DNA of 64,000 bases from Pisolithus tinctorius (taxonomy: Eukaryota > Basidiomycota > Agaricomycetes > Boletales > Pisolithaceae): assembly GCA_024663395.1 (NCBI GenBank), contig JANFAH010000004.1, positions 124,001 to 188,000 of the forward strand, read 5' to 3'. Positions 1-12,563 of the stretch are shown piece after piece (the first letter of the stretch is position 1; each line of letters starts with the position of its first letter). The notes under the pieces are model-generated. The model was not told the origin of the DNA. It searched no databases and worked only from the letters and a program-made list of their open reading frames with translations. A program made the position numbers and the translations under genes.

Positions 1-815
1 TGGTGACCATCCATGTGCCAGAGGGCATTTGGGCGAGATACTTTGTATTTGCGACGGCGAGTAGCTGTTCGCAACCGAAGGACACGGCCTAAAGGATCCA
101 CCCGATGCAGGGATGCAGTAATTCGCCTTCGCTGTATCCGCAAGCCATGTTTGCGCAATGACCCAGTGATGTAACATAATCCTGACTGGGGACGAGAAGC
201 TCGGAACTGTTGGATGAGAGTGTCAAGCTCAGAATTTGAGATGGAGTATGCTGATAATCAATGCCAAACTTCTGCATATAATAGCAAAGTATGCCGGTGA
301 ATTCCAAGAGCATGGGATAGTTTGGATAGGGGATGTGATGCCCTGAAGACATAGCAGCCTGTAAAATGGCAATTTGGCTGCTTGCGAGGGCGACCTGGCC
401 TTCGGGTATGCAAAACATCCACAGGCCTTATGTAACTAACTGGAAGTGAATCACTGTAGGCAGTGGTGTTCAGTGTGTATGAAGTATAGTTTTTCAGTAC
501 TCACTGTCCTGTTGCAGCTTGTTGTGCACTCTCCAGTTCCTGAAGTAAAATGCCAAACCTCGCTGCACACTCCAACACCCATTCCAGTGGGACTTCTCCC
601 TGGTTTGCCATGTTCTCCAATGCATGCAGGATTGGAATGGCCTCATGGTCAATCTGGCCACTGTGGTATTGGAGCTGGAGAACCTCACTTTGTGCCTGTA
701 AAGCCCTTTTGGCTCGGTCATAGATCTGTGCCAGCTTGTCAGCTGCCTGGAGTACTTGTGCAGGCCAGGTAGTGGAAGGTGCTGTATTACTAGTAGGGAG
801 GTTAGGAAGGACCAT
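1..815 (-). CDS. Integrase-core (rve-like) transposon protein, 5' part, cut by the window edge
   Basis: On the minus strand, 115 down to 1 reads LHRVDPLGRVLRLRTATRRR followed by KYKVSRPNALWHMDGH. This is the entry to an integrase-core domain as found in many Agaricomycete transposon proteins; the Asp of WHMDGH would be the first acidic catalytic residue of a DDE triad. Upstream, a frame reading YITGSLRKHGLRIQRRR continues into it. A likely first exon (815-501) encodes a helical segment with HALENMANQGEVPLEWVLEC. The pieces sit in different frames, so introns or frame breaks separate them, and exon borders are uncertain. The remaining catalytic residues lie beyond the left edge. A transposase or integrase role is inferred from the motif. 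Confidence 0.6.
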
Positions 816-999
816 GACAGTGGGTGCAGTTTGAGTGTTGTAGTGCCAGGCAGTAAGGACTCGGTCAGTCAGAACGATGCAGCATGAGAGGCCACAGTGC
901 TGATTATGTAATCAGTTTCTTGCTGACGAGTACAGGTGTGACCAAAGGCTCCATCTTCTCTTATAGTCCTACTGATAACCATTGATCCAACTACAGCCA

Positions 1000-1978
1000 A
1001 TGGCATCCCTACAGAAGCACCCAAAGTATTGGTTTACAGATGGAAATATTGTGTTTCAGGTGTGCTATTTGATCATGGTCATTGTTATCACTGCTGCTGA
1101 TCAGATTGATAACAGGCAGATGATACTCTCTTTTGCCTTCATAGGGGGGCACTGTTTGTCCACTCTCCCACTCTGGAGGGTATCTTCACACTCCCATCTG
1201 GGGTTGTGAATGATGGTGTGGATGAAGAGCACCCCAAAGCTTCCAGGAATCTCAGGTGGAGAATTTGAGCACTTGTATCATGGATGTATCATGTGTAAGT
1301 ATCCCTACATGTACATAACAGGCCAGCATGGAATTACACTGATAATCCTGTGTTTCAGTGGCTCTGTTCACCATGACAGGAACCTGCCATCCCTTGTGGC
1401 AATCTTGAAGGTGTCACGACTCTGGCAGATTGATAACAGTATCAACTGGGCAATTGCCACCTCAACCAGCTGAACCTTTCAGCTGTCACAAAGCTTGAAT
1501 TGGCATGCAAGTATACTATTCCACAGTGGATTCCCCCCTCTGTTCGCCTCTTGCTGCTCAACCCCTTATCAGCTATCACTGAGGACGAAGCATACTGCCT
1601 AGGTATTCGAGTCTACTCAATCATTGCAAAAGCACATGAAGCTTTGGACATGGAAAGACATATTATTGCTGCTGTTCCACCTGGACTCTCCCTTCCTCCC
1701 TCATCACTCTGTACCCCTTCCCAGCATTCAATCTGTAAGGATATCTGGGCTCGCTTTTGGTGGCAGAAAATTGCACGTCAGTTGTTGCACCCATACAATC
1801 CCTTCCCCTCAACTCTTTAGTGCAATTCATTGGTGAGCAGAAGAATCCTGATGGTCTCAACCTAGAGTGCAAGGGGCAGTTTGTTGGTGAGGTGGTGGAA
1901 AGTGGTGGGCTTGATGTCGAGGAAAACATCATTTATGGAGCCATCACTTCTGTACAGGGCTATTATGATACATTGTAA
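1000..1978 (+). CDS. BTB/POZ-domain protein (Agaricomycete family)
   Basis: ATG at 1000 opens MASLQKHPKYWFTDGNIVFQ, the usual N terminus of the large Agaricomycete BTB family. An intron starts at 1060 (GTGTGC) and ends near 1147. The next exon reads ALFVHSPTLEGIFTLPSG and then EEHPKA. After a further intron the C-terminal half reads ACKYTIPQWIPPSVRLLLL, then AITEDEAYCLGIRVYSIIAK, the helical segment that follows BTB in this family; it ends with a TAA at 1976-1978. BTB proteins mediate dimerisation and often serve as Cullin-3 adaptors; the role here is unknown. The region encoding the middle of the BTB fold is short and in broken frame (about 1370-1480), so this may be a decayed copy. It is convergent with the next gene. 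Confidence 0.6.
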
Positions 1979-1999
1979 TGATCAGGATTTGGAAAGAGG

Positions 2000-3830
2000 C
2001 TAGACAGTGAAACATAGCTCCACAAGTGATTTGAAGAGACAGGAGAGTAGAAAAATAATTTTCTATGTAGCTACCTTCCACCTCAAACTCAACCATGAAG
2101 TAACTCAATCCCCCCTGCCTGGACAGCAGCATCATAGGCACCTTGATGTGTGTGGAGAAATTGATGGCTGTCCCCTGACGCCAGACACCAGGCCAAGCTA
2201 GAGTTGTCCCATGCTGGAACTTTGGTCGGACACACTAGAAGATAAATTAGCTACTAAGAACATACTAAGAGAATGGTGGAGACAATACCATGGCAGTGTC
2301 AGATGCACAGCAAACAATAACTCGGAGAGAGACATCTACATAATTACCTCCAGTTGGGTGACCACTTTGATCTGACCTAGCACTGGTTTCTGCAATCTTG
2401 CTGTCACAGACCCTGTGCTCAGTGACCCAGTTGAATGCATAGGGTGCATACAACTGATCTGTGTGGATAGGACTGGCCAATTTCAGATGTGTATTGTGGG
2501 AGACAAATATGCACCACATACGCAGTATAATTCTGACTCATGTATGCCTCAGCTGGTGCTGGTCAGCACTTCCAAAGTTGAGACAGCCAACAGGGAGGTC
2601 CAAGTAGTAACCACATTCTAAGTGTTTCAGAGTTAGCACAATATCAAGTGGGAAAGTCTCCACATACCTTTGATATCACACTCACTTGCCATGGGTGGCA
2701 AGCCTGAGGCTGCAATGGCAGCCTTAGTTGGTGCTACCACTTCCTCTGGCAGAGTCCTGATCAGAAGGTTCCATGTCAGTGCAAGGATACCCAAGATTGC
2801 CCCATTCTTCTCATGACGCTCATCGTCTGTGAGCTTCTTATCCTTCAAATTTTTTACCAATCTGAATACATGCAGGTGACGAGCCCCAGCATTCCACCCA
2901 TACTGGATCATCTCTCCCCCATGGGTAGGCTAGAAAGAAGGGTGTGTCAGACCATGAGATAGCAGGTAACATGCAACATACACGAACACCCTTATGGTCA
3001 TTGACAGCCTCTGATATGACCACATTCACATACTCAAGTACATCAAGGTGCCCACCAGAGCACCCACGGATAACAGCCAGTTCAATTTCACCTACCATGG
3101 ATGGTCAAAATCATGTGTTAGTACAGGCTTAAATGTAATGTAAATCACTCACCTTCACTGTTGACAAAGATCGCACTTTGCTCTGGAGCCACTGTATACC
3201 AGTCCTCACCAGGAGCTGGGACAATGACTGAAGGCACATTACTTGGACACAAGTCTTCGTTACCTGCATCAACAAGGACCCTACCCCTCTTGTATGGGGA
3301 CTTGTGGTCAGTGTCAATGTAACAGTCACGTATGAGAGCAATATCAGGGTTCTGCCCAACCATTTGATCTAATGGTACAGCAGCATCTCGCAGACCAAGA
3401 TCTCTGGCCTGGAAATTTATTTAGTGACCATCAATGACTGTGGTTATACAGATTACCACTCACCACTGAACGCTTTGCAAGGCGAATAGTGCTCTGATCC
3501 CCTTTCTCCTTCTTCTTGTATGAACGCACAGCCCGGGTGAGCTGCAGGGGAACAAGCTGTTTATGACGACTGGCAAGGCCAAAAATCAGCAATCTAAATA
3601 CAGAGTCAATGATAAAATAAGTAGAGATGGGGGGATCACTTACAGTCACTTCTTTCTGGGATATGTTTGCCTCCTGTCCAGCCAATGCAACATGCTGATC
3701 TACATCATCTGGAAGCAAGTTCTGCTCCAGGCCTGCTATGAAAACACTGTCTGCACACAGCACTGAAAAGACTACAACAAATGCATGTAAGATACTGGTA
3801 CCATATGACTTATGACTTACATTTTTCAAG
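2000..3830 (-). CDS. Multi-exon protein of unknown function, transposon-neighbourhood family
   Basis: Successive minus-strand exons can be followed. 3770-3660 reads DSVFIAGLEQNLLPDDVDQH. 3570-3475 has a basic stretch, YKKKEKGDQSTIRLAKRSV. 3410-3150 reads IRDCYIDTDHKSPYKRGRVL. 3090-2990 reads IELAVIRGCSGGHLDVLEYV. 2925-2640 reads GARHLHVFRLVKNLKDKKL followed by DDERHEKNGAILG. 2510-2265 has HTDQLYAPYAFNWVTEHR and GGNYVDVSLRVIV. The last, near 2210-2090, has FQHGTTLAWPGVW. I recall related proteins scattered through transposon-rich Agaricomycete regions but cannot name a domain with confidence. An H-T-D triplet inside the later exons could be part of a metal site. Frames change at several places, so some introns or breaks are uncertain. 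Confidence 0.45.
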
Positions 3831-3960
3831 ATCTTGGTGCTTAGAGGTCCTAGACATCATGGAGGGATGTATAGGATGGTGTTGTGTATTGGAGAGTGCA
3901 GTGAAGACGATGAAAATTTTACTGGGTGACTTCCAAAATAGGGTACTACTATCAACAGAT

Positions 3961-5145
3961 TCATAGGTGGCTTAACCCTTCATGTCTACCAAATTTCTGC
4001 CAGTCTTAGTACAGTATATCATAATAATGTGCCACTAGAATCTTATATATACAGTATATGGGTCATACTAGGTGATGAGGCCACTAGGTAGGCCTAACTA
4101 CACTCAAAGCTAGTGCGATGTGTGCTTACATAATCAATGTTGGTTGCGGGACACAAAATTTCGTTTGTCCGCACATGAAACTTTATTTGTCCCGCACAAA
4201 CAAGTAAATTCCCGGCACTAGTTGTTTATTCCCGACGTCAAATAATTTTTGTACAAATGTAACGTCATACATCTTTACCACAAGGGCGGTAACCATAGAC
4301 ATCAACGGGACGAGTCCGCTCTGTGGCCTGCGCCAGGCTGATGGCCAACCTTTCATGAGCTTATTACGGATCAGTATAATGGTGATCGGCGAATAACACC
4401 TTCGATGTCTTGATTGATCTGATTATTTGATCCGACTCGAAGTTTCCGTTTGTCAGGCAAATTACAATAATAAGTACATAAGCCCTAACTGAAGACTTTG
4501 AATCCCTACCACTCTGGCATTTTGGCCTAGATCAAGTGTAGTATCTGTTCTTTACAGCATAACCGCTGTGACAGGGACACTGCCCCCTTTAGTTGGTTAG
4601 CAAATTTTTGCCGCCCTAAGTCCCCACGAGCACTGCTTGCAACTCCAGTGACGCGATGACCTTCTTATTGCACTTACCAGCTTGTGTCGTCGGGGGATCC
4701 TTTGACTGGCTCTTTGCTTTTTTTCGTTGTTGCGTTTCTATTTCTCTGCCACTTGGTAGAGCTTGAGACTCAGCAAAATCGGAATGCAAAGTAGTAGGTT
4801 TCTCTAATTCTTTAGTCCGTATTGTGTAGTGGTGGAGTTGGGTGTGTGAGTGAGATGTGGTGGTGAAAGTCTGCTTGGTCACATGGAATTTGCTCCGTTT
4901 CGTTCCTGCTGTCTCTAGGAGTGTAACCAAATTGCCCTGCACACAAGTACTGTGGGAGGGTGTCAATGTGGAGGTTGATGAGCAATTTTCTAGGAAGCTT
5001 CCTAAAAGTTTACTCTGCTTGTGCCTTTTCCGTAGTATATGACATCTGTCAATCGCACATACCTATACGAATCTAAGCTGATCACCTGCAAAGCCACAGT
5101 CCCGGTGTGGCTTCGAGCTCAACTGGTTGCTATCAAATTCCTACC
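3961..5145. other. Intergenic stretch marking a change in base composition
   Basis: From about 4120 CpG dinucleotides become frequent, whereas 420-4100 has few. 4150-4215 holds several related short words (TTTGTCCGCAC, TTTGTCCCGCAC). A minus-strand open frame from 4966 to 4616 has a basic, Ser/Thr-rich composition but matches no family I know; I do not call it a gene. The part nearest 5145 should hold the promoter of the flavin-reductase-like gene. Confidence 0.4.
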
Positions 5146-6241
5146 ATGTCCCTACCTCCCTTCGACCATGGTGCCCACACCAAGTACACGGAACCACCAA
5201 ATGTTTCGTGGACGCTCGGCCAGAAGATCGAGAACACCGAATCTGGGAGGAAATGGTTGGAAGGGGAAGAACAAGGATGGCAAATAATCAATACTGCAGA
5301 AGATACCCCGTAAGTCCTTGCGTTTTAGCTTGTTGCTTGACGATTGATGTTGGAGCGTAACAATCATCCTTAGGCAATTATACCCACTTATGACCAGTGC
5401 GATAGTACCTAGGCCCGTAGCGTTCGTCTCTTCCGTCTCCGAGACTGGGGTAGAGAACCTCGCGCCTTTCAGGTACGATAGTCACTCCCGTTGGAGATTC
5501 ATCCTATTCAAAGACCGTTCCCCGTTATGAAAGTTATTTCAACACGGCACGTAATATACATCTGGTATTCTGGTTTCTGCTTAACAATAGGGGATATCCC
5601 GCCATCCAGGTAACACGCAACCCGCCAATCGTTTCCTTCTCATGCAGGAACGCCCCGCGCGTCAAAGACACTGCTACGAACGCAAAGAATGGCCTCGGTT
5701 TTACCGTCAATATCATCAGCGAGCCATTCGTCGAGAACGCGAACGTAACGGCCATAGACGCTCCGCCTGATTTCGACGAATGGACTATCAGTGGGTTGAC
5801 AAAGGCCCCGAGCGTGGGTGGTGCGAAATTACGTATATATGCCCCTGGTTACCTTACTTTTTTAGATTCATGTCAAGGCCCCGCGTGTCAAGGAGAGTGC
5901 GTTCAGTATGGAATGCGACGTGAGAGATCTCTGCCTGAGCATGAAACTCTCCTCTTACGCTCTACCGATACGTGTAGCTCTTCCAAGCGATCGATATCGC
6001 TCATCCTGTCAGTGGAGATATCACTGCGACACTAATTCTCGCACATGTGAAGTATATCCACGTTCGCAAGGACGTACTGAACGAGCGCGGGGTTGTCGAT
6101 ATCACCAAGTATAAACCAATCGCACGGTTAGGGGATATCTCGTACGGGAGAGTCGGTGACGTCTTTAGATTGCCTAGGCCTGTGTGGGAACAGGAGAGGG
6201 GGAAGATCGAGCAGGCTTCGGAGAACAGTAAGCGGTCGTAA
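5146..6241 (+). CDS. Flavin reductase-like, FMN-binding split-barrel protein
   Basis: ATG at 5146 opens MSLPPFDHGAHTKYTEPPN. Exon 1 ends at 5309 (GTAAGT) and exon 2 starts at 5374, giving QLYPLMTSAIVPRPVAFVSS and then ETGVENLAPF. This is the entry to the FMN-binding split barrel; the PRP(V/I)AFVS motif is typical of DIM6/NTAB-type flavin reductases. Later exons give NPPIVSFSCRNAPRVKDT, GLGFTVNIISEPFVENANV, IHVKAPRVKESAFSMECD and LFQAIDIAHPVSGDITATL. The stop is at 6239-6241. A stretch at about 5545-5610 could be an intron or in-frame coding sequence; it contains no stop. Family members bind FMN and act as flavin reductases or flavoprotein oxygenases in the cytosol; the substrate is unknown. 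The gene looks intact. Confidence 0.85.
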
Positions 6242-6630
6242 GGGACGGGGAGGTCTATTGAGTTTTGTGACCAACCAAATACCACGGAAGAGGGTTACAA
6301 GCAACGATGTAGTGTAATGGGTAATAAGGGTCTGTGTGGAGATTCCAAGATGAGGGTTAGGAAATATTAATTGTGACTTGTCATCTGCTATCAAGAACCC
6401 ACAACGAGCAACTGAGCAAACTGGATGACATTGTTCATTGAAATAAAATATACAAGCCTCCAAAATCTAACCCGATATCTACGCACCACCTTCTTCCGGA
6501 TACAGCTCATGTGCAGCTTCATTGGCAAGTACCTCCGCCTGATCCAACGGTCCCTCCGTTTTGCGGTGTCCGCTCTCAGGCATAACCTGCTCTGGGTTTC
6601 TCCGGTGAGGACTCTTCTTGTTGCAGTGTG
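6242..6630. terminator. Convergent 3' region between flavin-reductase-like gene and PMT
   Basis: This 389-bp spacer lies between two genes whose 3' ends face each other. It contains AT-rich words such as AATATTAATTG at 6362 and GAAATAAAATA at 6440 that could serve 3' processing in either direction. I see no gene in it. Confidence 0.3.
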
Positions 6631-9600
6631 TTAGGAGTAAGTCCTTATTGAGACCTCCGGTATCCCCTCCGCCGTCCCGCCGACGACGCTCACCACTCTC
6701 TCGTTCTCTTCAGAAGATACAACTTCGGGTCGGGGCTGAGAACTCTTCGCCTCCTTGATCTCCCCCTGAGCGAAAACGTCCTGCCCTGGTTCTGCGCCTC
6801 CCAACGAAATCATCGTACTCGTCTCTCCACCCGCCACAGGCACGTCCACTACATCACAATAACGGCGGCACGACCACCAGGTTCACCGCCAATCGTAGCA
6901 CCAGGTACGGACTTGTTCAAGGTTGGTAATTGAATACTAGTGACCTGCGAGAAATAAAATGTCACAATGTCGATTCGGAATCTTGGTCACTCGGCAGAAA
7001 ACGATACCAACCTCATCGTAAAATTCCCGGCTGAAAATGACCATATGATGTTAGCCATTCTGAGTACAATAGCATTGGCGGAGTGTCTTACCAGGCAAAG
7101 TCCCAGGTTTTAATCCACACCGCATTATTACACTTGCTCCTTGTCCATGGACTCCCGTACACAAGCGAGGAGAACTTGTCGAATGTCAATACCGCTATTA
7201 TGATCAGCACGCAAGCGACTTGAAGCCTTATACGGGGACGCAACGTCGACGTTGCAAAGTCAAATACGGCACTGGTAAGGAGGATCGCAAAGTAGAGAGC
7301 CGGGAAATAGTGGTGTAAGAAGAGCTGGCGGGACATGAGGAAGAAGGGGAGATAGTGTAGAACGTAGCCCGTGAAGAGGAAGCCACAAAGTACATCGTAC
7401 TTGACAAGTTTGGCTTGGATCATCATCAATCAGTACACAGGAGAACCGGGGTGTAGTAAATACGGTGTCACTCACTGTTCTCAAGATCCTTGTACCCTCG
7501 CTTTGCTCGAAGGATGAGGAAACCGCGGACAAGCACATATGTGATGACTGAAGCAGTACTTGACCACCATACGAAAGGATTACCGATCAGGTATATCTGT
7601 CTGTGGTCCTTGACCCAAAAGTTCTGTGCATGTCCGTTCGTGATAAGATTTGGATGACGCTACGAAAGTATACTTACGATACCACGCCGGAGAAAAGGCC
7701 AACTCCAAGGTCGAGAATCATAGACGTGGCGATCAGTGAGCTTCGAGTTAGTCGTCCACATCACTTCTTGCAACTCCCAAAACTTGCTTAGGAACCCTGG
7801 AATCTTGTAATTTACCCTCTCTGCATTCTGGGGAACTAGTGGATCGTGCATTACGGCGCCCATCAGCAGGTGAATTCGATCAATAGGGTACGGAAGAGCT
7901 CACGCTGAGGGTGCTTCGAAGCGGTTTCTACGTACCAGAGCGAGTTGGCTTTGACAGCTTGCTTATTACATGTTACTTCCTGTTGATCAAAGGCCCACTC
8001 AGGAAGCTTAACTGAATGAGAGAAGAGGTAACAGCCCGTCATGAAATGGCGTAGTTTGAAATGCGTTCGCAAGGTCTTCACCCGCTTGCTAGATTCTTTG
8101 TCGTGCCTATCCCCTTCTCGATTTCGACAATCCAGTCATCATTGAGGTCGCCAGTGAAGCCCGTCATACCATAGCCTGAAACCTCATTCTGGAAGTCGAC
8201 GTCCGAGACTGGTGGTCGGACGTCATGAGAGTGAAGGGCCTTGTCCGTGACGATGTGACGAAGCTGACACGCGAACCATGTTTGATATATTCAATTGGTT
8301 GGTGTTCGTAGTCATACTGTGGATAATTGTCGGCAGTGGCATTCAAGACGAGCCAGAGATTGTTCTCGTCGCGGTGAGGATAAAGGGTAATCTGTTGTTC
8401 TTCAGGGGAGACCTGTCAAACCACGAATTAAAAACAGAAACGACAAGACGTACGCCCACTGCCGCCAGGGTAGTTGTGGGAGTGTGAATGAAGGTAACCG
8501 CCTTGGGTGTTAACGTGACGTATGGTAATCTGAGAACCAATCGCGACGTCTAGACGGCTGTTAGTCAATGTGTCCATGATCAGGATCATCACGACACACC
8601 TGCGTAAGTATCTGGCATTCCGTGTCCTAGAGTTTGTCTGAACTCAGAACTCATAAACGCATCCCCATCACCAGAGCTGCCGAGGATCAGAAAGTGGATC
8701 TCAAACATTGTCATGTAGAACAGTATCGGAATTGCGATCAAACAGAGTGCCCTCGCGAAGAAGTGCCGTGACCACTTCCTCACGGAAACGCGCGAATCTC
8801 CAAGCAGAAGCCATAGGCGCAAAACCGTACACACGCCGACTGTCGCAATGGTAAACAAACCAACCCATTTACAGGAGACGACTGCGCCGAGTGAGAGACC
8901 AGTCAACACCAGCCAGGTCCACCATTGTTCTGAAAACGGTCGATGGCTGTCTTCGTTGGAGAATCCCACAAACAGGAAGATGGTCAACGCCGTAAAGAAT
9001 ACGAGAGGGGAATCCAGGAGAATGTGCCGAGACTGAGTGACTAGCCCATTTTCGAAAGTTAGGAAAAGAGACGCGAGGAGTGCTGTGGAAGCTTTGCAAT
9101 CGAGTCCACGTAGTGTAAGGTATGCCAATGGAATGGTGGCAACGCCGAGTGTTGCGGGTACCATTCGCATGGCCACGTAGGGTACATTGACAAACTCTCT
9201 AGTGACATCAATCGGGCGTCGAATAGTGGGAAAGGAATCACTGACTTTCCAATCTCCTTGAAATCAAACTCGCCGTCAAATCCAAATAGAACGCCGCTGC
9301 GGTGATTAACAGCTTTGCCAGCGGGGTGTACATCCACAAAGTAGCGCGTTTTGATATAACGCCCTGCAAACTTCCCGAAGTGTACTTCATCGAAACTGTT
9401 GGGGTCCCGTACAGTTAGCAGAGGAGTCTTGCGGAGAACCAAGGACGCACACAACGCTATCCGGATGGGATATACGGAACATCCGTACGATGGTTGCGAC
9501 TATAAGCACGACTACGAGCAGTTTCCATTCCCCAGAAGTGATATTAAGTCCACCTGGTGCATAACCCTTGTGACCTGGTCCATAACCTTTCGAAGCAGCT

Positions 9601-9731
9601 TGTCTGCGGGCGTCAGCATCTAAGCCGTCTGTTCGCGAAAGCGAGGGGGGATATTTGTGGGCTGAAGGAGTGACATTTGAGAGACCGAGAGGTGGTGTGG
9701 CCGGCCTGCGTGCCCGAACACCGGCAGACAT
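6631..9731 (-). CDS. PMT: Dolichyl-phosphate-mannose--protein mannosyltransferase (PMT family)
   Basis: Start at 9731 gives MSAGVRARRPATPPLGLSNV, a cytosolic Pro/Ser-rich tail, followed by the first membrane segment WKLLVVVLIVATIVRMFRIS. The first luminal loop contains the YF(V)DVHP motif and DGEFDFKEIGK; an intron ends near 9209 and joins to EFVNVPYVAMRMVPATLGV. The exon 9176-8589 carries several membrane helices and FLILGSSGDGDAFMSSEF, the entry to the MIR domain. C-terminal exons (7429-7088) are again membrane helices (LHYLPFFLMSRQLFLHHYFP), and the tail ends at 6631. PMTs transfer mannose from dolichyl phosphate to Ser/Thr of secretory proteins in the ER. The subfamily (PMT1, 2 or 4) was not settled. 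The MIR region at 8560-7450 is split by introns and read with less certainty. Confidence 0.85.
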
Positions 9732-10112
9732 TGCCAGACGCTATATTTTGTCAATCCAAGGCCGGTCTGTATACGTGTCAACGCCGACAGCGAATTTGAA
9801 GTCCACAGACCAACTGAACGAACTGACTGATACCTTGCCGCTAGTGGTAATTGGAACGTTGGGAAGGTTGTATCGTGACTGTCGAGCGTCCCGTTATTAC
9901 TAGCTTCGACTGCGGCGTAATAGGTGACCAAATACTTCCGTGCCACTGAGACCCTGTTTGGCTCTGTTGAAGAACGCTCCTGTCTGGAGATCTATGTATA
10001 TTGCAAGTATGTAGTACCGTAAAAATTATGTCCGCCAACAGGACAGGTATCGTGTTCAAGTATTAGATTATTTCGCGTTTCATAAAGATGCCAACAGTAA
10101 ATCCCAGCACCC
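9732..10112. promoter_or_regulatory. PMT upstream region
   Basis: This 381-bp spacer must hold the PMT promoter and the 3' end of the ATPase gene on the same strand. No TATA box or other named element is convincing. The run TAAAAATTATG at 10019 is a possible 3' processing context. Confidence 0.25.
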
Positions 10113-12563
10113 TCACTCGCTGTCGCCCTCGTTATCCCCAGAATCCGAGTTGACGACTAACACGGAGGCTCCCCCGTCTTTTGTTATCCGTGCGCGAGTC
10201 TTCATAAGCAAAAAGCGTCTCCCAAACTGGCCAAGCTTTAATGGAGTTTTCTCCTTTGCATACTGTTTCCCAGTATTATCCGATTTCTCCGCGGGGCAGT
10301 GATCGTCGTCAGGATAGACCCAAGACCGGACGGGGCGAGCACTAAGGCCTCTCCAGTCTACTTCAGGCGTCAGAATCATCTGATATCTTATCACAAGTAA
10401 CAACTAGGCTCACCTTTAGTTTAACAACTGTCTCAAAACCTTGGTCAGCTGACACATCCGTAGCCACGTGCCGCGCAAGATGGTCCCACCACGCGGGTGA
10501 CGAGAAACGGTGCATGATCGCAACCGTACACAAATCCATGAGAACGGGGGGAATTACAGTAGGTTCTATTGGAGAATACGGCGCGGTTAGACCAAAAATT
10601 CTGTCGGCACAGATAAAGACTATACCTTGCGTACTGATGATAACCCGCATTCCGAGATGTCGTTGCTCCCGGGTAAGCGTCAACAGTGCATTCGTTAAGC
10701 CAGAGGCTCCTCTGCTCACTGAGAGGTACTGGATGCCGGAGACTCGGTTATCTTCCTCAAAAGCAGCGTAAAAGAAAACGAATACCTTGTGTGCCTCATC
10801 TACCACCAGGACCTTACCCGTATCAACGTCAGCTCGTACGAACAAACGTGTGACAATCTCAAACAGCCCGCAAGCCGAAGCAGGATCAATAAACGGGTCT
10901 GATAGATCGATGATGGTCAGCTTCCCTTCAGAGAAGCGGTGAGTTTTTGATTTCTTGGAGGAACTCCGCGAGTGCGGAGGAGCTTGGGGCTCCATGAAAG
11001 AATTCAGCAGTGCAAGGCGTTGCTCAAGCCCTGCCACTTGAGCAGGATTGAAGCTTTTCTTTTCCGCTTCTAGGCGTGTCAAAAATGCCTTGTACGAGAA
11101 TTTTTCTCCTAGGTCACGCAGTATACTCTGTCATCGCCATCATTACGAGAGTGTCAATGGCAACAATAGAAAGAAAGGATGTCGGACTCACCAGGACAAT
11201 CTGCATGTACAATGGTGCTGATTCTGACGAACCCACTGCCATCATAGACAGTATCGCTTGTGCATCCAATTCTGATTCATCGAATGAGAGGGGAAACCCG
11301 CACACGATCCCCCAGGGGAGCATAAATAGATTTCATGGTGTTCAGCGAAGACCGTGAAACGTATACTTTCACCCTTGGGGCTTTTACACCTGGTTGGGAA
11401 GAAGCGCCTACCCAGGCAGCCTCGCAAGGGCGGGAGGCAGGGCCGCCCTCGCCGAAGTGGAGGACCACCCAGAAAGTGCATAGTCCAGAGAACCTATGGA
11501 GTCTTGACCAAGTATGAACATGTTCTCGAGCAGCACGGATACGGTATGCGATTTCCCGGAACCTTGAACACCACAAACAACAGCGGAAAGCGGGGCATTC
11601 TAATCACAGTAAGGTTAAATGATGGCGAAACATCAAAACTAGGCTTACAGTATTGATGTATAACCGCGGATCGATTGGTACATGAGCTCCTGACTTTGAG
11701 CTGCGAGGACTAAGTCAGTTAGCCCGGCGGGCGACAAAGAAAACTTGCTGGATAGAAAGGGTTTCCCCAAGAACACCATATTGCAAAACTCGATCTTTGA
11801 ACCCCGCTGCAACAAATGCCTCGCGTGTAATAAGCGGCGCCGTCCGCATTTCGTGTTCCGTACTTTCGCTTGCACTACCCTTCTTCAAATGTTGTAGCTC
11901 CTCCTAAACAAATCACGTCAACACAGCAGAAACACAAGAAGGTGAATTCAACCGTACAATGGCATCCTTTACGTCTGACAAGTCGTACAGTGGCGAAGTC
12001 ACGTCGGCATCAGGTGACTGATTCTTCTTAGCCTGCTCCTGGCCTTCCTTTGCATTTTCCTCTTTTGCAGGTGGTTCCTTGTGTTTCAACGACGGTGCCT
12101 ATATGTTACTCGAAAATTGGCTCATGCTGAAGTACGGAGGAGAATACTTACCGTTTCTGGTGCCGCTGGGCTCGAAGGCCAGGTGGTAGGTTCCGGTGAA
12201 GTTGGTTTGTCATTCTTGGCAGGCAACTAAGGTTTTTTAGAGAAAGTAAGTAATCATTAGAGGACGGAAGGGTGATTTATGCCGAGTTCTCACGTTGGTA
12301 GAAAAGGTGAAGGGTCGTGTGGGAACCCGGTGTTCTTTTGCCTGGGTAGACGACGCATCCGACGAAGACGGTTTAGAGCCGAACTTGAGATGGCATCAAA
12401 GAGTTGTAAAAAGTTTAAGACGCATATTACGCCACAAATTAACCTACCACGAACTGCGCGTTCCGTCAGTAGCCGCATCCGTAAAGTAGACTCCGGTGGT
12501 GCTCACCATCGACGTGTTACTGCGTGTTGTTTTTTTCGAGGAAGTGGTGGAGGCAGGAGACAT
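10113..12563 (-). CDS. P-loop ATPase (Agaricomycete family with Walker A and DEAH-type Walker B)
   Basis: Start at 12563 gives a Ser/Thr-rich N terminus (MSPASTTSSKKTTRSNTSM), followed by short exons with Pro/Lys-rich sequence to about 11950. The ATPase core begins with YGVLGETLS-like and QSQELMYQSIRGYTSI sequence. Walker A (GVQGSGKSH) lies at 11549-11572. It is followed by LHFGEGGPASRPCEAAWVG at about 11475-11400. Walker B (KVLVVDEAHK) is near 10817-10788, and a sensor-like ISTQG follows. The last intron (about 10415-10365) leads into VDWRGLSARPVRSWVYPDD and an acidic tail ending at 10113. I know this as a widespread, functionally uncharacterised family in mushroom genomes. Nucleotide hydrolysis is predicted from the motifs; the target is unknown. 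It shares a divergent upstream region with the hydrolase. Confidence 0.75.

Noticed and set aside
4616..4966. A 116-residue basic minus-strand frame as a gene
   Set aside because: Low-complexity Ser/Thr/Lys composition, no recognisable motif and no convincing splice partners.
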